From the NCBI RefSeq assembly GCF_000186865.1, contig NW_008705564.1:358474-422473 (forward strand): a stretch of 64,000 nt of DNA, given 5' to 3'. Below the pieces are notes generated by a model, which saw only the letters and a program-made list of their open reading frames with translations, had not been told where the DNA came from and searched no databases. This DNA is from Aureococcus anophagefferens. Its lineage: Eukaryota; Sar; Pelagophyceae; Pelagomonadales; Pelagomonadaceae. Both the position numbers and the translations under genes were made by a program. This document shows positions 35,492 through 45,459 of this stretch, piece by piece (the first letter of the stretch is position 1; each line of letters starts with the position of its first letter).

Positions 35492-35796
35492 CCCTTTTGC
35501 CCCGCTGCGACGACGCCAAGGGCGAGTGACCATTTTGCCCCGCTTCGACGACGTGCGCGCTGACCATTTTGCCCCGCTTCTCCCAAAAATCCACCCTTCT
35601 TGCTCACGCTCCTTTCTCTCAAAACTTCTCGCTCAAGCACCCACTTCTTGGCAAGTTCTTGCTCAAGCCCCCCGCCACATCCGCGCGCGAGTCCCGCCTC
35701 GCCCCAGAGCAACGTCCCTGGGGCCCCGGGAACTGGCGCCCAGTAACACAAAACAGCCGCTAGCGCTAGGCGGCCCGGAGTACGACAAAACGGCCG
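35489..35796. repeat. Intergenic with three tandem TTTTGCCCCGCT repeats and GCTAGC repeats
   Basis: Three spaced copies of GTGACCATTTTGCCCCGCTTC-like sequence (35489-35515, 35527-35553, 35561-35581) start at the PHD gene's stop. Further on, AAAACAGCCGCTAGCGC and AAAACGGCCGCTAGCGC form a second pair (about 35751-35804). No gene is seen. Confidence 0.65.
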
Positions 35797-36894
35797 CTAG
35801 CGCCGCGCGCCGCGCGGCCCGTCGACGCGGCGCTTGGACGTGGTCCAGGCGCTCCGGTCGCGGACCTTGTGCGTGTCGTCGTCGGAGTCGTAGTCGAGGA
35901 CCTCGTCGTGCTGGTCCGGGAAGGGCAGCGTCGTGCCGAGGACGTCGTAGCAGAAGTGGAAGCGCGCGAGCTTGTCCGCGTCGCCGAAGACCTCGTAGGC
36001 GTCCTTGGCCGCGCGGAAGCGCGCGGCCGCGGCCTCGACGGCCCCCGCGTCCGTGACGTTGCGCTGGCGCAGCTTGTCCGGGTGGAGCTCGAGCGCGAGC
36101 TTCTTGTACTCCGCCTTGGCCGCGGCGCCGTCGACGCGGTCCGACGCGCTGGCGACGGAGAGGCCCAGCGCTCGGCAGTGGCGCGAGCCGTTGACGCGCC
36201 GCAGCCGCACGTCGTCCCACGCCGGCCCCGCGGGCCGCGACGCGCGGTGCCGCGCGACGCGCGGCCGCGGCGCGGCGCCGCGGGCGCCCGACCGCTCGCG
36301 GAGGATCGCGGCGCAGTCGTCGCGGAAGCTCTTCCGGTACTCGGCGCGGCCCTCGGCGGCCGCGAGCGCGCGGCGCGCGTCGTCCTGGCCCAGGATGGTC
36401 TTGCCCAAAATGAGCCGCGCCTTGGCCCGCCGGAGTAGTATGGTCGGATTCTGCTTCGCGAGCGCCAGAGCCTTGACGCAGTAGGTCTCCGTCGCGTGGG
36501 CGTGGTCCTGCTCCTCGCGGCCGCCTTTATAGGCCTGCATGAGCGTGCAGGCCGCGGCGTTGCCGAGCTCGTGGCCCGCCCGCTCGGCGTCGCCCGCGGC
36601 CTCGTGCCGCCGGCTCAGCTCGACGAACGCCTCGCACGCGCGCGCGTAGTACTGCGCGTTGTAGGCGTCCTGGGCGCGGACCTTCAGGTCCTCGTCGGAC
36701 TCGGCGGCCGGGAGGGGCGCCGCGGCTTTCTTCCGGGGGTTGTCGTAGATGGGCGTCCCGGCGCTGCCGACTTCGTCGCGGGGGCGCTTCCGCGGCGGCG
36801 GCGGGTCCTCGGCGGTCAGGTCGATGAGCTCGATCTCTTCCACATCACTGTCGCTGACGAGGTCGACGACGACCGGCTCCGCCGGGGTCGTCAT
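35797..36894 (-). CDS. TPR-like J-domain protein with two SUMO-interaction-type motifs
   Basis: 365 residues. The acidic N-terminus has V-V-V-D-L-V-S-D-S-D (~8-17) and E-L-I-D-L-T-A-E-D (~22-30), two textbook SUMO-interacting motifs. A Lys/Arg nuclear-signal-like stretch follows (~35-60), then TPR-like helices (~70-190) and a J domain (~245-315) with the H-P-D motif in L-E-L-H-P-D-K. J domains stimulate Hsp70 ATPase. The SIM pair suggests recruitment to sumoylated clients in the nucleus (inference). Divergent from the epimerase gene. Confidence 0.85.
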   Translation of the reverse strand: MTTPAEPVVVDLVSDSDVEEIELIDLTAEDPPPPRKRPRDEVGSAGTPIYDNPRKKAAAPLPAAESDEDLKVRAQDAYNAQYYARACEAFVELSRRHEAAGDAERAGHELGNAAACTLMQAYKGGREEQDHAHATETYCVKALALAKQNPTILLRRAKARLILGKTILGQDDARRALAAAEGRAEYRKSFRDDCAAILRERSGARGAAPRPRVARHRASRPAGPAWDDVRLRRVNGSRHCRALGLSVASASDRVDGAAAKAEYKKLALELHPDKLRQRNVTDAGAVEAAAARFRAAKDAYEVFGDADKLARFHFCYDVLGTTLPFPDQHDEVLDYDSDDDTHKVRDRSAWTTSKRRVDGPRGARR

Positions 36895-37423
36895 GGCGCT
36901 GGAACTGTGGCCGGAACTGTGGGGGTCTCAGTACGCTGCCATCGTGCCTGCTCGATCCACCCCCGGCCAGCCGTCGAACCTCGTCGAGTACGGCCGACGG
37001 ACGCGGCCGCGCGTGCGCGCCGCGGAGACCAATCGGGCTGTCGTCGGCGCTGCCGGGCCGGCTAGGGGCGTCCTGGCCGGTGGCGTCGACGGGGTCTGCG
37101 TCTAGATCGACGACTCGGAGCGTCTCGCGCGCGCGTCCGCAGCGTTTTTGCCGCAGCAGCTTCGAAGTAAGAAGCCCGTGGACGGCCTGTCCTCGCGGGC
37201 GGTCGCGGCCCCTGGTAGCGGCACGCCTCCGCTGCGTCCCCAGATTAACCTCCTCGCTTCAGTGTCAGAGCGAAAGCCTGCCTTGAAGACGTAAATTTAC
37301 CGCAGGCCCGGGCGCCAGCTCACGAGCTCATCAGCGTGGCCAAGCCTTCGACACTGAGCTCAGCTCGTAGCAAAGCACAAGCTCCTCGACTCACAGCACC
37401 ACCGCACAAGCACCACCACCGAG
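36895..37423. other. Shared upstream region, 529 bp
   Basis: Between the divergent J-domain and epimerase genes. Open frames here have no protein-like composition. Both promoters presumably lie in it. I see no further feature. Confidence 0.45.
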
Positions 37424-38512
37424 ATGGCCAGCCAGCTGACCCGGTCGCCCTCGAGCACCATCGACGACAGCGACGCCATGTCCACGACGTCGTCGTCGAG
37501 CAGCGCGAACCCGAAGGACGACGAGGTCTGGGACTCGGCGACGTCGGTGCTCGTGACCGGCGGCGCGGGCTTCGTGGGCAGCCACGTCGCCGAGGCGCTC
37601 CTCGCCCGCGGCGAGCGCGTCGTCGTCGTCGACGAGGTCAACGACTACTACGACGTGAGCCGCAAGGAGGCGAATCTGGACGTGCTCCGCCGCGCGGGCG
37701 GCGACAACGTAAGAATCTTCCGCGGCGACATCTGCGACGTCGCCTTCCTCGAGCAGGTCTTCGAGACCTGCCCCATGCCCCGGCGCGTCGTCCACATGGC
37801 CGCGCGCGCCGGCGTGCGGCCGTCCATCGACGACCCCTTTGTGTACGTCCACAGCAACGTCCACGGCACGACGCGGCTCCTCGAGCTCGCGGCGAAGCAC
37901 GGCAGCGACTCCTTCGTCTTCGCGTCGTCGTCCTCCGTCTACGGCGGCTCGAAGAAGGCCCTCTTCTCCGAGACGGACGCCGTGGACCTGCCCGTGTCGC
38001 CGTACGCGGCGACGAAAAAGGCGTGCGAGCTCCTCGCGTACACGTACCACCACCTCTACAAGATGAACATCGCGGGGTTGCGCTTCTTCACGGTCTTCGG
38101 CCCCCGCGGCCGCCCGGACATGGCGCCCCTCAAGTTCGTCGACAAGATCTCGCGCGGCGAGCCCATCGACCGCTTCGGCGACGGCAGTAGCAGCCGCGAC
38201 TACACGTACGTCGACGACGTCGTCGACGGCGTCCTCAAGGCGCTGGACCGGCCCCTCGGCTACCAGATCTACAACCTGGGCAACGGCTCGCCGACGCGCC
38301 TCAACGACTTCATCAAGCTCGTCGAGAAGTACACGGGCAAAAACGCCGTCATCCGCCAGAAGCCCGACCAGCCGGGCGACGTGCCCCGCACCTGCGCCGA
38401 CATCTCCAAGGCGAAGACGCTCCTCGACTATGACCCCCAGACGCCCTTCCCGGAGGGCATCCGCAAGCTCGTCGAGTGGTACCAGTCCGCGGAGGCCGCG
38501 GCCGCCAAGTAG
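37424..38512 (+). CDS. UDP-glucuronate 4-epimerase (GAE-like, short-chain dehydrogenase fold)
   Basis: 362 residues without introns. The Rossmann motif V-T-G-G-A-G-F-V-G-S-H-V lies at ~44, D-V-N-D-Y-Y-D-type binding follows, then H-M-A-A-R-A-G-V-R (~125), the catalytic S-S-S-S-V-Y-G and Y-A-A-T-K (~193), and R-F-F-T-V-F-G-P-R-G-R-P-D-M-A (~215), typical of UDP-glucuronate/UDP-glucose epimerases of the GAE group. It would supply UDP-galacturonate for cell-surface polysaccharide. Soluble, without the N-terminal Golgi anchor of plant GAEs; the first ~30 residues are Ser-rich. Confidence 0.9.
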   Translation: MASQLTRSPSSTIDDSDAMSTTSSSSSANPKDDEVWDSATSVLVTGGAGFVGSHVAEALLARGERVVVVDEVNDYYDVSRKEANLDVLRRAGGDNVRIFRGDICDVAFLEQVFETCPMPRRVVHMAARAGVRPSIDDPFVYVHSNVHGTTRLLELAAKHGSDSFVFASSSSVYGGSKKALFSETDAVDLPVSPYAATKKACELLAYTYHHLYKMNIAGLRFFTVFGPRGRPDMAPLKFVDKISRGEPIDRFGDGSSSRDYTYVDDVVDGVLKALDRPLGYQIYNLGNGSPTRLNDFIKLVEKYTGKNAVIRQKPDQPGDVPRTCADISKAKTLLDYDPQTPFPEGIRKLVEWYQSAEAAAAK

Positions 38513-38980
38513 CCCGCGGCGGCCGTCGCCCGCGACGGGCGCGCCCCGCACCCAGACCCCTCCGTATCTGCATAAGTTCCCTTTTGCTGCAGTCTGCTCC
38601 TTGGTGCCAGCTTTTTCGCGCGGTGCCAACCACACCGGCGCCGGCCGCTTCAAATGCCGTGCCGGCCTTCAGGAGCGCCGTCCTGGAGCACGCGCGTCGC
38701 TCGTCCTGCGCGCGTGGCACTCGAGTCGCCCGCGACCTGGCCCGCGAGCCACTGTCCTCGCCGCATGCAGGACAGCCTTGGGGAGTGACGTGGAGCACGG
38801 CGCGCTGGTCCGAGGACTCCGCTGCGCGAGATTGAGTTGAAGCTGACGTTGTAGTGCACGAAACCGAACATCGTGTTCGAAGCGCATTCCTACGCAGCCC
38901 GCGACGGCAGCGCTGGCAAAAGCACCAAGCACAAAGCAGCAGCACAACCAGTTAGCATCACCGAAGGCACGAAGCACGCA
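38513..38980. other. Intergenic, 468 bp
   Basis: Between the epimerase and the STSLDTA repeat gene. GC content is moderate and drops to the right. A non-ATG open frame runs into the next gene from 38873, but the first ATG is at 38981. No other feature is seen. Confidence 0.4.
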
Positions 38981-39604
38981 ATGAGAGACGACGACAACGC
39001 ATCGACATCGCTAGACGCCACATCGACATCGCTAGACACCGCAGCGACATCGCGAGACACCGCATCGACATCGCTAGACACCGCATCGACATCGCTAGAC
39101 ACCACATCCACATCGCTAGATAACACAAGAGCGGAGTGGGCCTGGCTCCTCGAGCGCCTCGACCCAAACCACGATGACGACCTCTACGCCGCGCTGGCGC
39201 CGCTCCTCGCGCACTGCCGCGGCGACGCCGGCCCCGCGGGCGCGCCGCCGGCGACGCGCGAGATCCGGGCGCTGCGGCTCCGGTCCGCGCGCGCGCTCGC
39301 GCGGCGGTCCGGCGAGGGCCGGAGCCTCCGGCGCCGCTTCGGCCGGGCCGAGCGCGCCGGCGCGTCGGCCCTCGCGGACGCGACCAAGGTCGACGCCTAC
39401 GCGTCGCGGCCCGGCGACGCCCGCGCCAAGCACGCGGGCTTCTTCCTCGGCGGCAGGAAGACGAACAGCCGCAACGCCGTCGCGGGCCGCGGCAAGCGGC
39501 ACCAGAACGGCGCAGTCACGGCCCAGCCCGCGGCCGGCGGCCGCCAGGCCAAGTGGGCCGCGCCCGTGCGCAAGCCCCGGCGGAACCATAAGGCGAAGCT
39601 CTAG
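38981..39604 (+). CDS. Basic protein with N-terminal heptapeptide repeats, unknown function
   Basis: The ATG at 38981 begins M-R-D-D-D-N-A, followed by six S-T-S-L-D-T-A-type heptads (residues ~8-48). A short helical domain follows (W-L-L-E-R-L-D, ~55-100) and then a very basic tail (K/R/G/N-rich) resembling a nucleolar or ribosome-associated protein. Function is not recognised. The TAG stop at 39602-39604 overlaps the reverse-strand gene's stop in the palindrome CTAG. Confidence 0.6.
   Translation: MRDDDNASTSLDATSTSLDTAATSRDTASTSLDTASTSLDTTSTSLDNTRAEWAWLLERLDPNHDDDLYAALAPLLAHCRGDAGPAGAPPATREIRALRLRSARALARRSGEGRSLRRRFGRAERAGASALADATKVDAYASRPGDARAKHAGFFLGGRKTNSRNAVAGRGKRHQNGAVTAQPAAGGRQAKWAAPVRKPRRNHKAKL
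39000..39124 (+). repeat. 21 bp tandem repeat, six copies
   Basis: The unit is CATCGACATCGCTAGACACCG with single-base variants. It encodes the heptads and is in phase with the reading frame. It is visibly lower in GC than the genes around it. Confidence 0.9.
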
Positions 39605-40590
39605 ACCCATCTCCGCCGCGTCGCCCGGCGGACGCACGCGCGGTCCGCGGCGTCGAGGGCGTAGCAGTGGTAGCCGTCCGCGTCGCGGGTCCGCGGCTGG
39701 AGGACGCAGCCCGCGCTGAGGTAGGCCGGCACGGCGGAGAAGGACGACGTCGGCGCCGCGAGCATGACGTCCGCGGCCGCGAGGTGCGCCCACGCGAGCA
39801 GCGCGGTCGCCGTGCGGTCCCCGCGTTCGTCGTCGAGGTGCACCGCCGTGCCGTTCCTCCGGAAGACGTCGAAGCTGCGGGCGTCCGTGCCCTTGCCGCG
39901 GCCGGATCGCACGACGGAGCTGAAGACGTGCGCGTCGACGCGGCCGAGCTCGCTTCGGATCCACGCGAGCGCTCGTAGCACGCAGTCGTCCGCGACCCAT
40001 CTGAGCCGCGGCTGCGTCCCCACGTCCACGTCGCCGCGCCGCAGGTGCGCCGCGACCGTCGGGACGCCGCGCTTGAAGGTCAATCGCGGCCGCCAGCTTT
40101 GGAGGCGGCACGCGAAGCCGTCCCGAAGCGCGGAGAACCACGGCCCGTCGCCGCCCTTCTCCAGCACGACCTGCTTCGCCGTCCAGTAGACCGTGCGGTT
40201 CCGCGACCGCCGCAGCGCCGCGTCGTCCCTCGCCGCGTCCGCGGGCGACTCGCGGGCCGCGCCGATCTTCAGAGCGCCCGCCGGCGGCTGCGCGCGCAAA
40301 ACGTCCGCGCCGACGGCGAACTCGAGCAGCGACCGCTGGACGACGCCGTGGGGGCCCGGCGCGCGCGGCAGTTTGCCCACGGCGCCGCCGTAGGCGTAGC
40401 CGCGCGACCACGCGAAGCGCGCGTGCTCGAGCACGTGCTTGACGGTCGTCCCGGCGCCGTCGGGCCAGAGCTTGCTGTAGAACTTGGGCGCGCGCTTCGT
40501 CCTGCCGGCGCAGGCGTCGCAGGCGTTCCTCTTGCACGCGGCGCGCGCGGCGGCGGCGGCGAGGAGCACGCGCCAGCGGGAGGCTGGCAT
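39601..40590 (-). CDS. Fucosyltransferase-like glycosyltransferase
   Basis: 329 residues with an N-terminal hydrophobic signal/anchor segment (~6-20). The motif V-A-A-H-L-R-R-G-D-V-D (~183-193) is the GDP-fucose binding H-x-R-R-G-D of alpha-1,2/1,6 and protein O-fucosyltransferases. The later segment A-A-A-D-V-M-L-A-A-P-T-S-S-F-S (~275-289) matches the conserved S-S-F-S region of the same superfamily. It probably acts in the secretory pathway on glycans. Acceptor unknown. The CDS end converges with the basic repeat protein by 3 bp. Confidence 0.72.
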   Translation of the reverse strand: MPASRWRVLLAAAAARAACKRNACDACAGRTKRAPKFYSKLWPDGAGTTVKHVLEHARFAWSRGYAYGGAVGKLPRAPGPHGVVQRSLLEFAVGADVLRAQPPAGALKIGAARESPADAARDDAALRRSRNRTVYWTAKQVVLEKGGDGPWFSALRDGFACRLQSWRPRLTFKRGVPTVAAHLRRGDVDVGTQPRLRWVADDCVLRALAWIRSELGRVDAHVFSSVVRSGRGKGTDARSFDVFRRNGTAVHLDDERGDRTATALLAWAHLAAADVMLAAPTSSFSAVPAYLSAGCVLQPRTRDADGYHCYALDAADRACVRRATRRRWV

Positions 40591-40832
40591 CTTAAGCGCG
40601 AGGCAGCCCGCCCATTGCTCGCTTCAACGTCTTCTCGAGGTCGTGGTTGACCTCGTTGCACCCTCTGCGGCATGGTGGCGCTTCCTCAGTCGGTCGCTGC
40701 TGGCGCCGCAGCTGAGCCGATGCCGCCGGCAGCAGCAACAACCACACCACCGATTCCAACCATCGTCGTCGCTGGGGCCACGCGAACGTGCCGGGGAAGA
40801 AGGCCGAGCTCGCGTGGTAAAATTTGCAGAAC

Positions 40833-41073
40833 TTATCTCCGCCTCCGGCGCCTCCGCCGCCCGGCCGGCAGCGCGCGCGGCGCCTCGGCGTCGTCGCCGG
40901 GCGGCAGCGTCTCCGCGACCTGCCGCGCGAGCTCCCACATGCCGCCCTTGTCGAGGCCGCCGGCGCTCAACGCGTTCGCCGCCGTGAGCTCGCGGCGCAG
41001 CTCCGCGGCGCGCTCCGCCTCGACGCGCAGGAAGACGGCCAGCGGGTCCGCGGCCGCGCCCGTCATCTCGAAC

Positions 41074-41106
<33 letters not shown>

Positions 41107-41426
41107 CCGCTCCTCGCGTCCTCGAAGGCCGCGACGAGCTTCTTGAAGTACTCGAGGCCGTCCGGGTTGCGGTCCGGGTGGTGCTTCTTCGCGAGCTCGT
41201 AGAAGGCATCGCGCACGTCGTCGCGGCCGGACGACGCGTCGCAGCCGAGGAGCTCGAGCGCCGCGAGCCGCCGCGCGCTGCGCGAGCTGCTCAGGAAGCG
41301 CGCGAGCGGCGGCGCGAGCCGGCGCATCGGAGAGGTGCCGCTCCACCTCGGCTCGAGCGCCGCGAGCCGCCGCGATCTGCGGGAGCTGCTCAGGCGCGGC
41401 GCGAGCGGCCGCGCCAAGCGGCGCAT
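40833..41426 (-). CDS. J-domain protein with duplicated mitochondrial-type leader
   Basis: 197 residues. Residues 1-33 and 34-58 are near-copies (M-R-R-L-A-x-P-L-A, then L-S-S-S-R, then R-R-L-A-A-L-E). Both are Arg/Ser/Leu-rich amphipathic sequences typical of mitochondrial presequences. A compact J domain follows (~60-105) with H-H-P-D-R-N-P-D-G. The C-terminal half is helical and acidic, ending in an Arg run that may really be an intron border. It is likely an organellar Hsp70 co-chaperone. The second Met (about 41327) could be an alternative start. Confidence 0.75.
41240..41426 (-). repeat. Tandem duplication, ~99 bp period, at the start of the J-protein gene
   Basis: The two copies share CGCGGCGGCTCGCGGCGCTCGAG and the ATGCG(G/C)CG start, with scattered differences. 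The duplication copies the start codon and the leader. Confidence 0.85.
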
Positions 41427-41555
41427 GCCGCCTGTGGTAAAAGGTTCAGCATCACTTTGAACTTCAACAAAATGAGGAGGATACGTAATAAAACGCACCT
41501 TGTTAAGAAGTGAGAGGATGGCTGAGCTCTGAGAAGGAAGGTGGGTTGCTCGGCC

Positions 41556-44500
41556 ATGTACGAGGACGAGGTGCCGGAGACGCCCGAGTCCATGGAGCTC
41601 GAGGGGCGCGACGACGACGGGCGGCCGGAGGTGCTCATCCTGGAGGACCACCACCAGCCGGGGATCCTCGAGGCGGCGCTGCGCTGCGACCACGGGTCGC
41701 CCGTGCCCTTCGACCCGCTGGCCCCGAGCAAGCCCGAGTGGTCCTTCGCCGGCGGCGGGCGGCCCGGGTCCATGGACGAGCGGCCGCGGCCCAAGTCCTC
41801 CGGCGGCGGCAGGCTGAAGAAGAAGCCGGCCGACTTCCCGTGCCGCGGCGACGACCCGCCGCAGCGGCCGAAGACGTCGAGCGGCCCGCGGCCGAAGACG
41901 CCGCGCGCGAACCGGCCGCCGAGCGGCGGCGCCTTCCGCCAGCCGTCGCCGGCGCGGCGGCCCGCGACGGCCGACGGCGCCGTCGCGGTGCGCGCGGCGC
42001 CGCGGCCGGGCTCCGCGCGCGCCGAGGACGACTCGCCCTTCCTCGCGGGGCCCGCGGAGCTCGTGCTGAGCGGCGTCGAGGAGCTGCTGCGCGCCTTCCA
42101 CGAGGCGGGCCTCGAGAAGCGGGAGATCGCGGCGCCGGCCGACGTCGTCCGGCGGTTCCTGGCCGTGCACTACGGCGGCGAGCGGGGCGGCACAAGAGAG
42201 CGAAATGCCCAACTTCAAAGGCTCCTTTCTCGGCCGTTTTCCCCTCGTTTCGGCTGATTTTTGGACGAGCGGTCATCTCTCGGAACGGTCTCGAAGCGCG
42301 GATGCTTTACTACGGAACGCGCGCGCGCGGCACATTCACGTTGAAGCGACGTTGAATCTCTCTTGTGCCGCCCAGGCGGCGAGCGCGCCGCGCACGCGGT
42401 CCGCGCGACGATGGAGAAGTCCATGAAGCGCAGCGAGGTGCTGAGCTACCGCGCGGAGCTGTTTACCTTATTGTACGGCCTGGACCGCGGCGACGGCGTC
42501 GTCTACCCGTCCTACGGCGCGGCGTGCCTCCGGTGCCTCGACGGCGCGACGCGCGCGTACCTCGTCGAGGAGCGGCGGCGCTTCCCGGAGATGTCGCGGC
42601 CGCCGGGCCGCGAGAACCGGCCGCCGGGCGCCAAGGTCGCGCTGCTGTCCCTGCCGAAGCCGCGGGCCGACGACGCGCCGGGCACCGTGACGGAGCCGTG
42701 CCACGGGTCCGTCGTCGCGGAGTTGCTGCGGTCGTCGAACCTCGTGCACGTCGACGCGCTGTTGACGGCGTGCCGGCGGAGCGTCTGGCGCGGGTCGACG
42801 CTGGGCCGCGACCGGCCCCAGACGGCGGGGGGGACGCCGCGCCAGGCCGCCGGCGGCGACGCCGCGCCCCACGAGCAGGCGCTCCTGGACCTGCCGCAGC
42901 GGACGTCGCCGCGCATCCGCACGCCGCGGAGCGGCTGGAGCCCGCGGCTCCACCCGCCGGCCGTCGGCGACCACTGGGTCGACGCGGACCGCGCGCTCCT
43001 CGAGGTCGTGAACTGTGTGCAAATCAACCAGTGAGCTGGGACGTCGGGGCCAAACTTGAGAATTCTCTAGCTCGGTCAAATCAAAGTCGATTCGGCTGAT
43101 TTTTGGACGGATCGATCGCTCTCGTCGAGTTCTCGGAGCCCAGCCGAAGAGCTTGCGTCAAAACATTCGAATACGCTCACATTGAAGTCGGGTTGAAGAT
43201 TTGATGTGCACACAGGTCGTGAGGCTCGTCGCGTCCGAGCGGGACCACGCGGCGCGCGCGGAGCGGGAGCGGGCCGCGGCGGACGCGATCCAGAAGCGGT
43301 CCAAGGCCTACCTCGAGCGGAACCGAAGATTGAGGCGCCACGCCGACGCCTGGAGCTTGCTCTTCAAGGCGCGCCAGAAGGCCGCGAAGACGTCGGGCTA
43401 CTCGCTGCGCCTCGACGTGCCCGCGCTGTCCGACGTGCTCCGCCGGGGCCTCGGCAGCGACCGCCGCGCGCCCGAGGGCGCGGATCTCGTCGTGCTCTAC
43501 CAGGACTACCTCGCGAAGCACGCGGCGCTGACGAACCAGAAGCTGACGCGGAGCCACGAGACGCTGAAGCGGCAGGAGGCCGCGGCGACGGCCCAGGCCC
43601 ACTTCTCCGGCCTCGCGGGGCACGCGCTCACGAAGACGAAGAGCGGCGTGTCGCGCGCGACGAAGGAGATCCTGCGCTGGCAGCCCTGGCTCGCGGACCG
43701 CCAGCACGAGAGCCTGGAGGTGAAGGCTCTGGTCATGGTGCTCTGGGACCACGGCCTCTCGTGCTCCGAGGACGTCGTCGGCGGCGCGCTCGACGGCCGG
43801 GGCTCCCTCTCGAAGCACGCGCGCAACTCGGCCCTGCTCACGTCGAACCTCAAGCGCAAGTCGCAGGCCGCGGCCGACGGCTTCAACAAGCGGAGCGCGG
43901 GCATCGAGGACGCGATGCTCGACGGCGTCTCCGCGGCCATCCACGCGCAGGGCCGCGAGACCGTCGCGTCGCGCGCGTCCGCGCGCTACGCGGACGCGTC
44001 CCAGCGCCAAACCCAGCGGCCGGGCGACGGGAGTTCCCGTGGGTCGCGCGTCTTCGACTACCACAAGGCGGCCTCGAAGATCCGCCAGCAGACGGAGCTC
44101 AACTACGGCTTCCACAGCGGCACGTCGGCCCACGATTTAGGATCAAAAATCCACGCGGCGACGCTCGCGAACATCGCCGGCGTCGACGACGGCGGCGACC
44201 GCCGCGAGTCCGTCGCGCGGCATCGCGCGGACGCGCGGAAGCACCACCAGGAACATTTGGCGGAGGAGGCGGACGCGGACGACGACGACGAGGCCTTCGA
44301 CGACGACGACGACGACGAACAGCGACCGTCGACGCCGGCGCAGATCGCCGAGGCGCGCAAACAACACCAGGCGGAGCTCGCCCGCCCGAGGACGCGCGAG
44401 TCGCCGTTCTACGTCGCCGAGCGCCACGTCGAGGGCAGCGACGCGCAGGCCCACATGGAAAAGACGCGGCGGCCCACGTCGGGCACGCCGGCCGCCGCGG

Positions 44501-45369
44501 GGGCGCTGAGCGCGCGCGCGCCCGCGAACATCCACATCGCGCTCCCCAAAGCGGACGGCAAGCGGCCGCCGCGGCCGCCGTCGGCGCCCGCGATGCTCTC
44601 GCCGCAGACGCCCCTCGTCCGCAAGTGGCAGGTGGAAGCGCCCGAGGCGCCCGAGACGCTCCACGAGCCGAGCCTCGAGCGCGCGCAGCCGTCGGTGTGC
44701 GTGTCCCTCCAGCCGTCGACGGACGAGTGCGGCGAGCCCGTGCACACGGCCGCGTCCTACCGGGAGACGCGGCCGCCCGTCGTCGCGCCGCCGGGCTTCG
44801 CGACGAAGCCCGTCACGGGCGTCGCCATCGCGCGCAAGGACGCCGAGAGCCGCGCCGCGGCGCCCGCGCGGCCGCGGCCGCCGGGGCCCGTGCGCACGCT
44901 CGCCGCGCCGGCGTCGCCGTCGCGCGCGCTCCGCAAGGTCGGCCTCCACTTCCCGGCGCACCTCGGCGCCTTCGCGGCGCCGAAACCGCGCTACATGGAC
45001 CCGCGAGCCAAGCAGATCGCCGCCGTCGCCGAGGCGTCGAAGCGGTCCGCGCGCGAGCGCAAGGGCTCGTGGCAGCCGGGCCAGTGGCACCAGAAGTGGC
45101 AGCCGAGCTCCGCGCCGCCGCGCGTCCAGGCCCACGTCCTCTTCAACAGCGAGCTCGTCTTCGACCCAAAGTCCGAGCACGACCGGGCCGCCGTGCGGGA
45201 CCGCCTCGAGGTGACGGCGCGCTACGGCGGGCCCAAGCCGCCGAACCTGGCGCACGCGGGGCCGCCGGGCACGTCCCACCGCATGCTCGCGCGCCCGCCG
45301 CGGACGGGCTCCGCGCCGACGAAGCGGCGCATCGTCGCCGAGAACGGCGCCTTGATGGTGGGGGCGTAA
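41556..45369 (+). CDS. Large, mostly disordered protein of unknown function with coiled-coil segments (three exons)
   Basis: Exons 41556-42174, 42376-43004 and 43216-45369 sum to 3402 nt (1133 aa). They are separated only by two introners, one of each family. The N-terminal ~180 residues are Pro/Arg-rich. A folded helical segment follows (~185-330, L-S-Y-R-A-E-L-F-T-L-L-Y-G-L-D). At the start of exon 3 an IQ-like basic helix (A-I-Q-K-R-S-K-A-Y) leads into a helical region (~420-680). Two Asp runs lie near ~770-785. The C-terminal third is disordered with a W-Q-P-G-Q-W-H-Q-K-W-Q motif. Basic helices and IQ-like motif suggest a cytoskeletal or ciliary-type protein, but no family is recognised. 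Confidence 0.72.
42175..42375 (+). mobile_element. Introner element, family A copy 4
   Basis: 201 bp GC-AG intron with exact target duplication GCGGCGAG (42175-42182, 42376-42383). Ends are CGGGGCGGCACAAGAG and CTCTTGTGCCGCCCAG. The two ends share compensating changes (GGCGGCAC/GTGCCGCC instead of GGCAGGAC/GTCCTGCC). Orientation R. Confidence 0.95.
43005..43215 (+). mobile_element. Introner element, family B copy 3
   Basis: 211 bp GT-AG intron with target duplication GTCGTGAA/GTCGTGAG (7 of 8). Ends are CTGTGTGCAAATC and the complement of CTGTGTGCACATC; both ends share the GTGTGC variant. The core TTCGGCTGATTTTTGGACG is present. Confidence 0.94.
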
Positions 45370-45459
45370 AAAGAGTGGCAACTTGAAGTTCAAGTTGCCG
45401 GCACAGAGCAGTCGACTCCGGGAGAGCCGTCGCAGTGCACGTCGACGCCTCGCGTCGCG

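Noticed and set aside
39000..39124. 21 bp direct repeats as a CRISPR-like array
   Set aside because: Units are contiguous without spacers, are in frame with a coding region, and the genome is eukaryotic.
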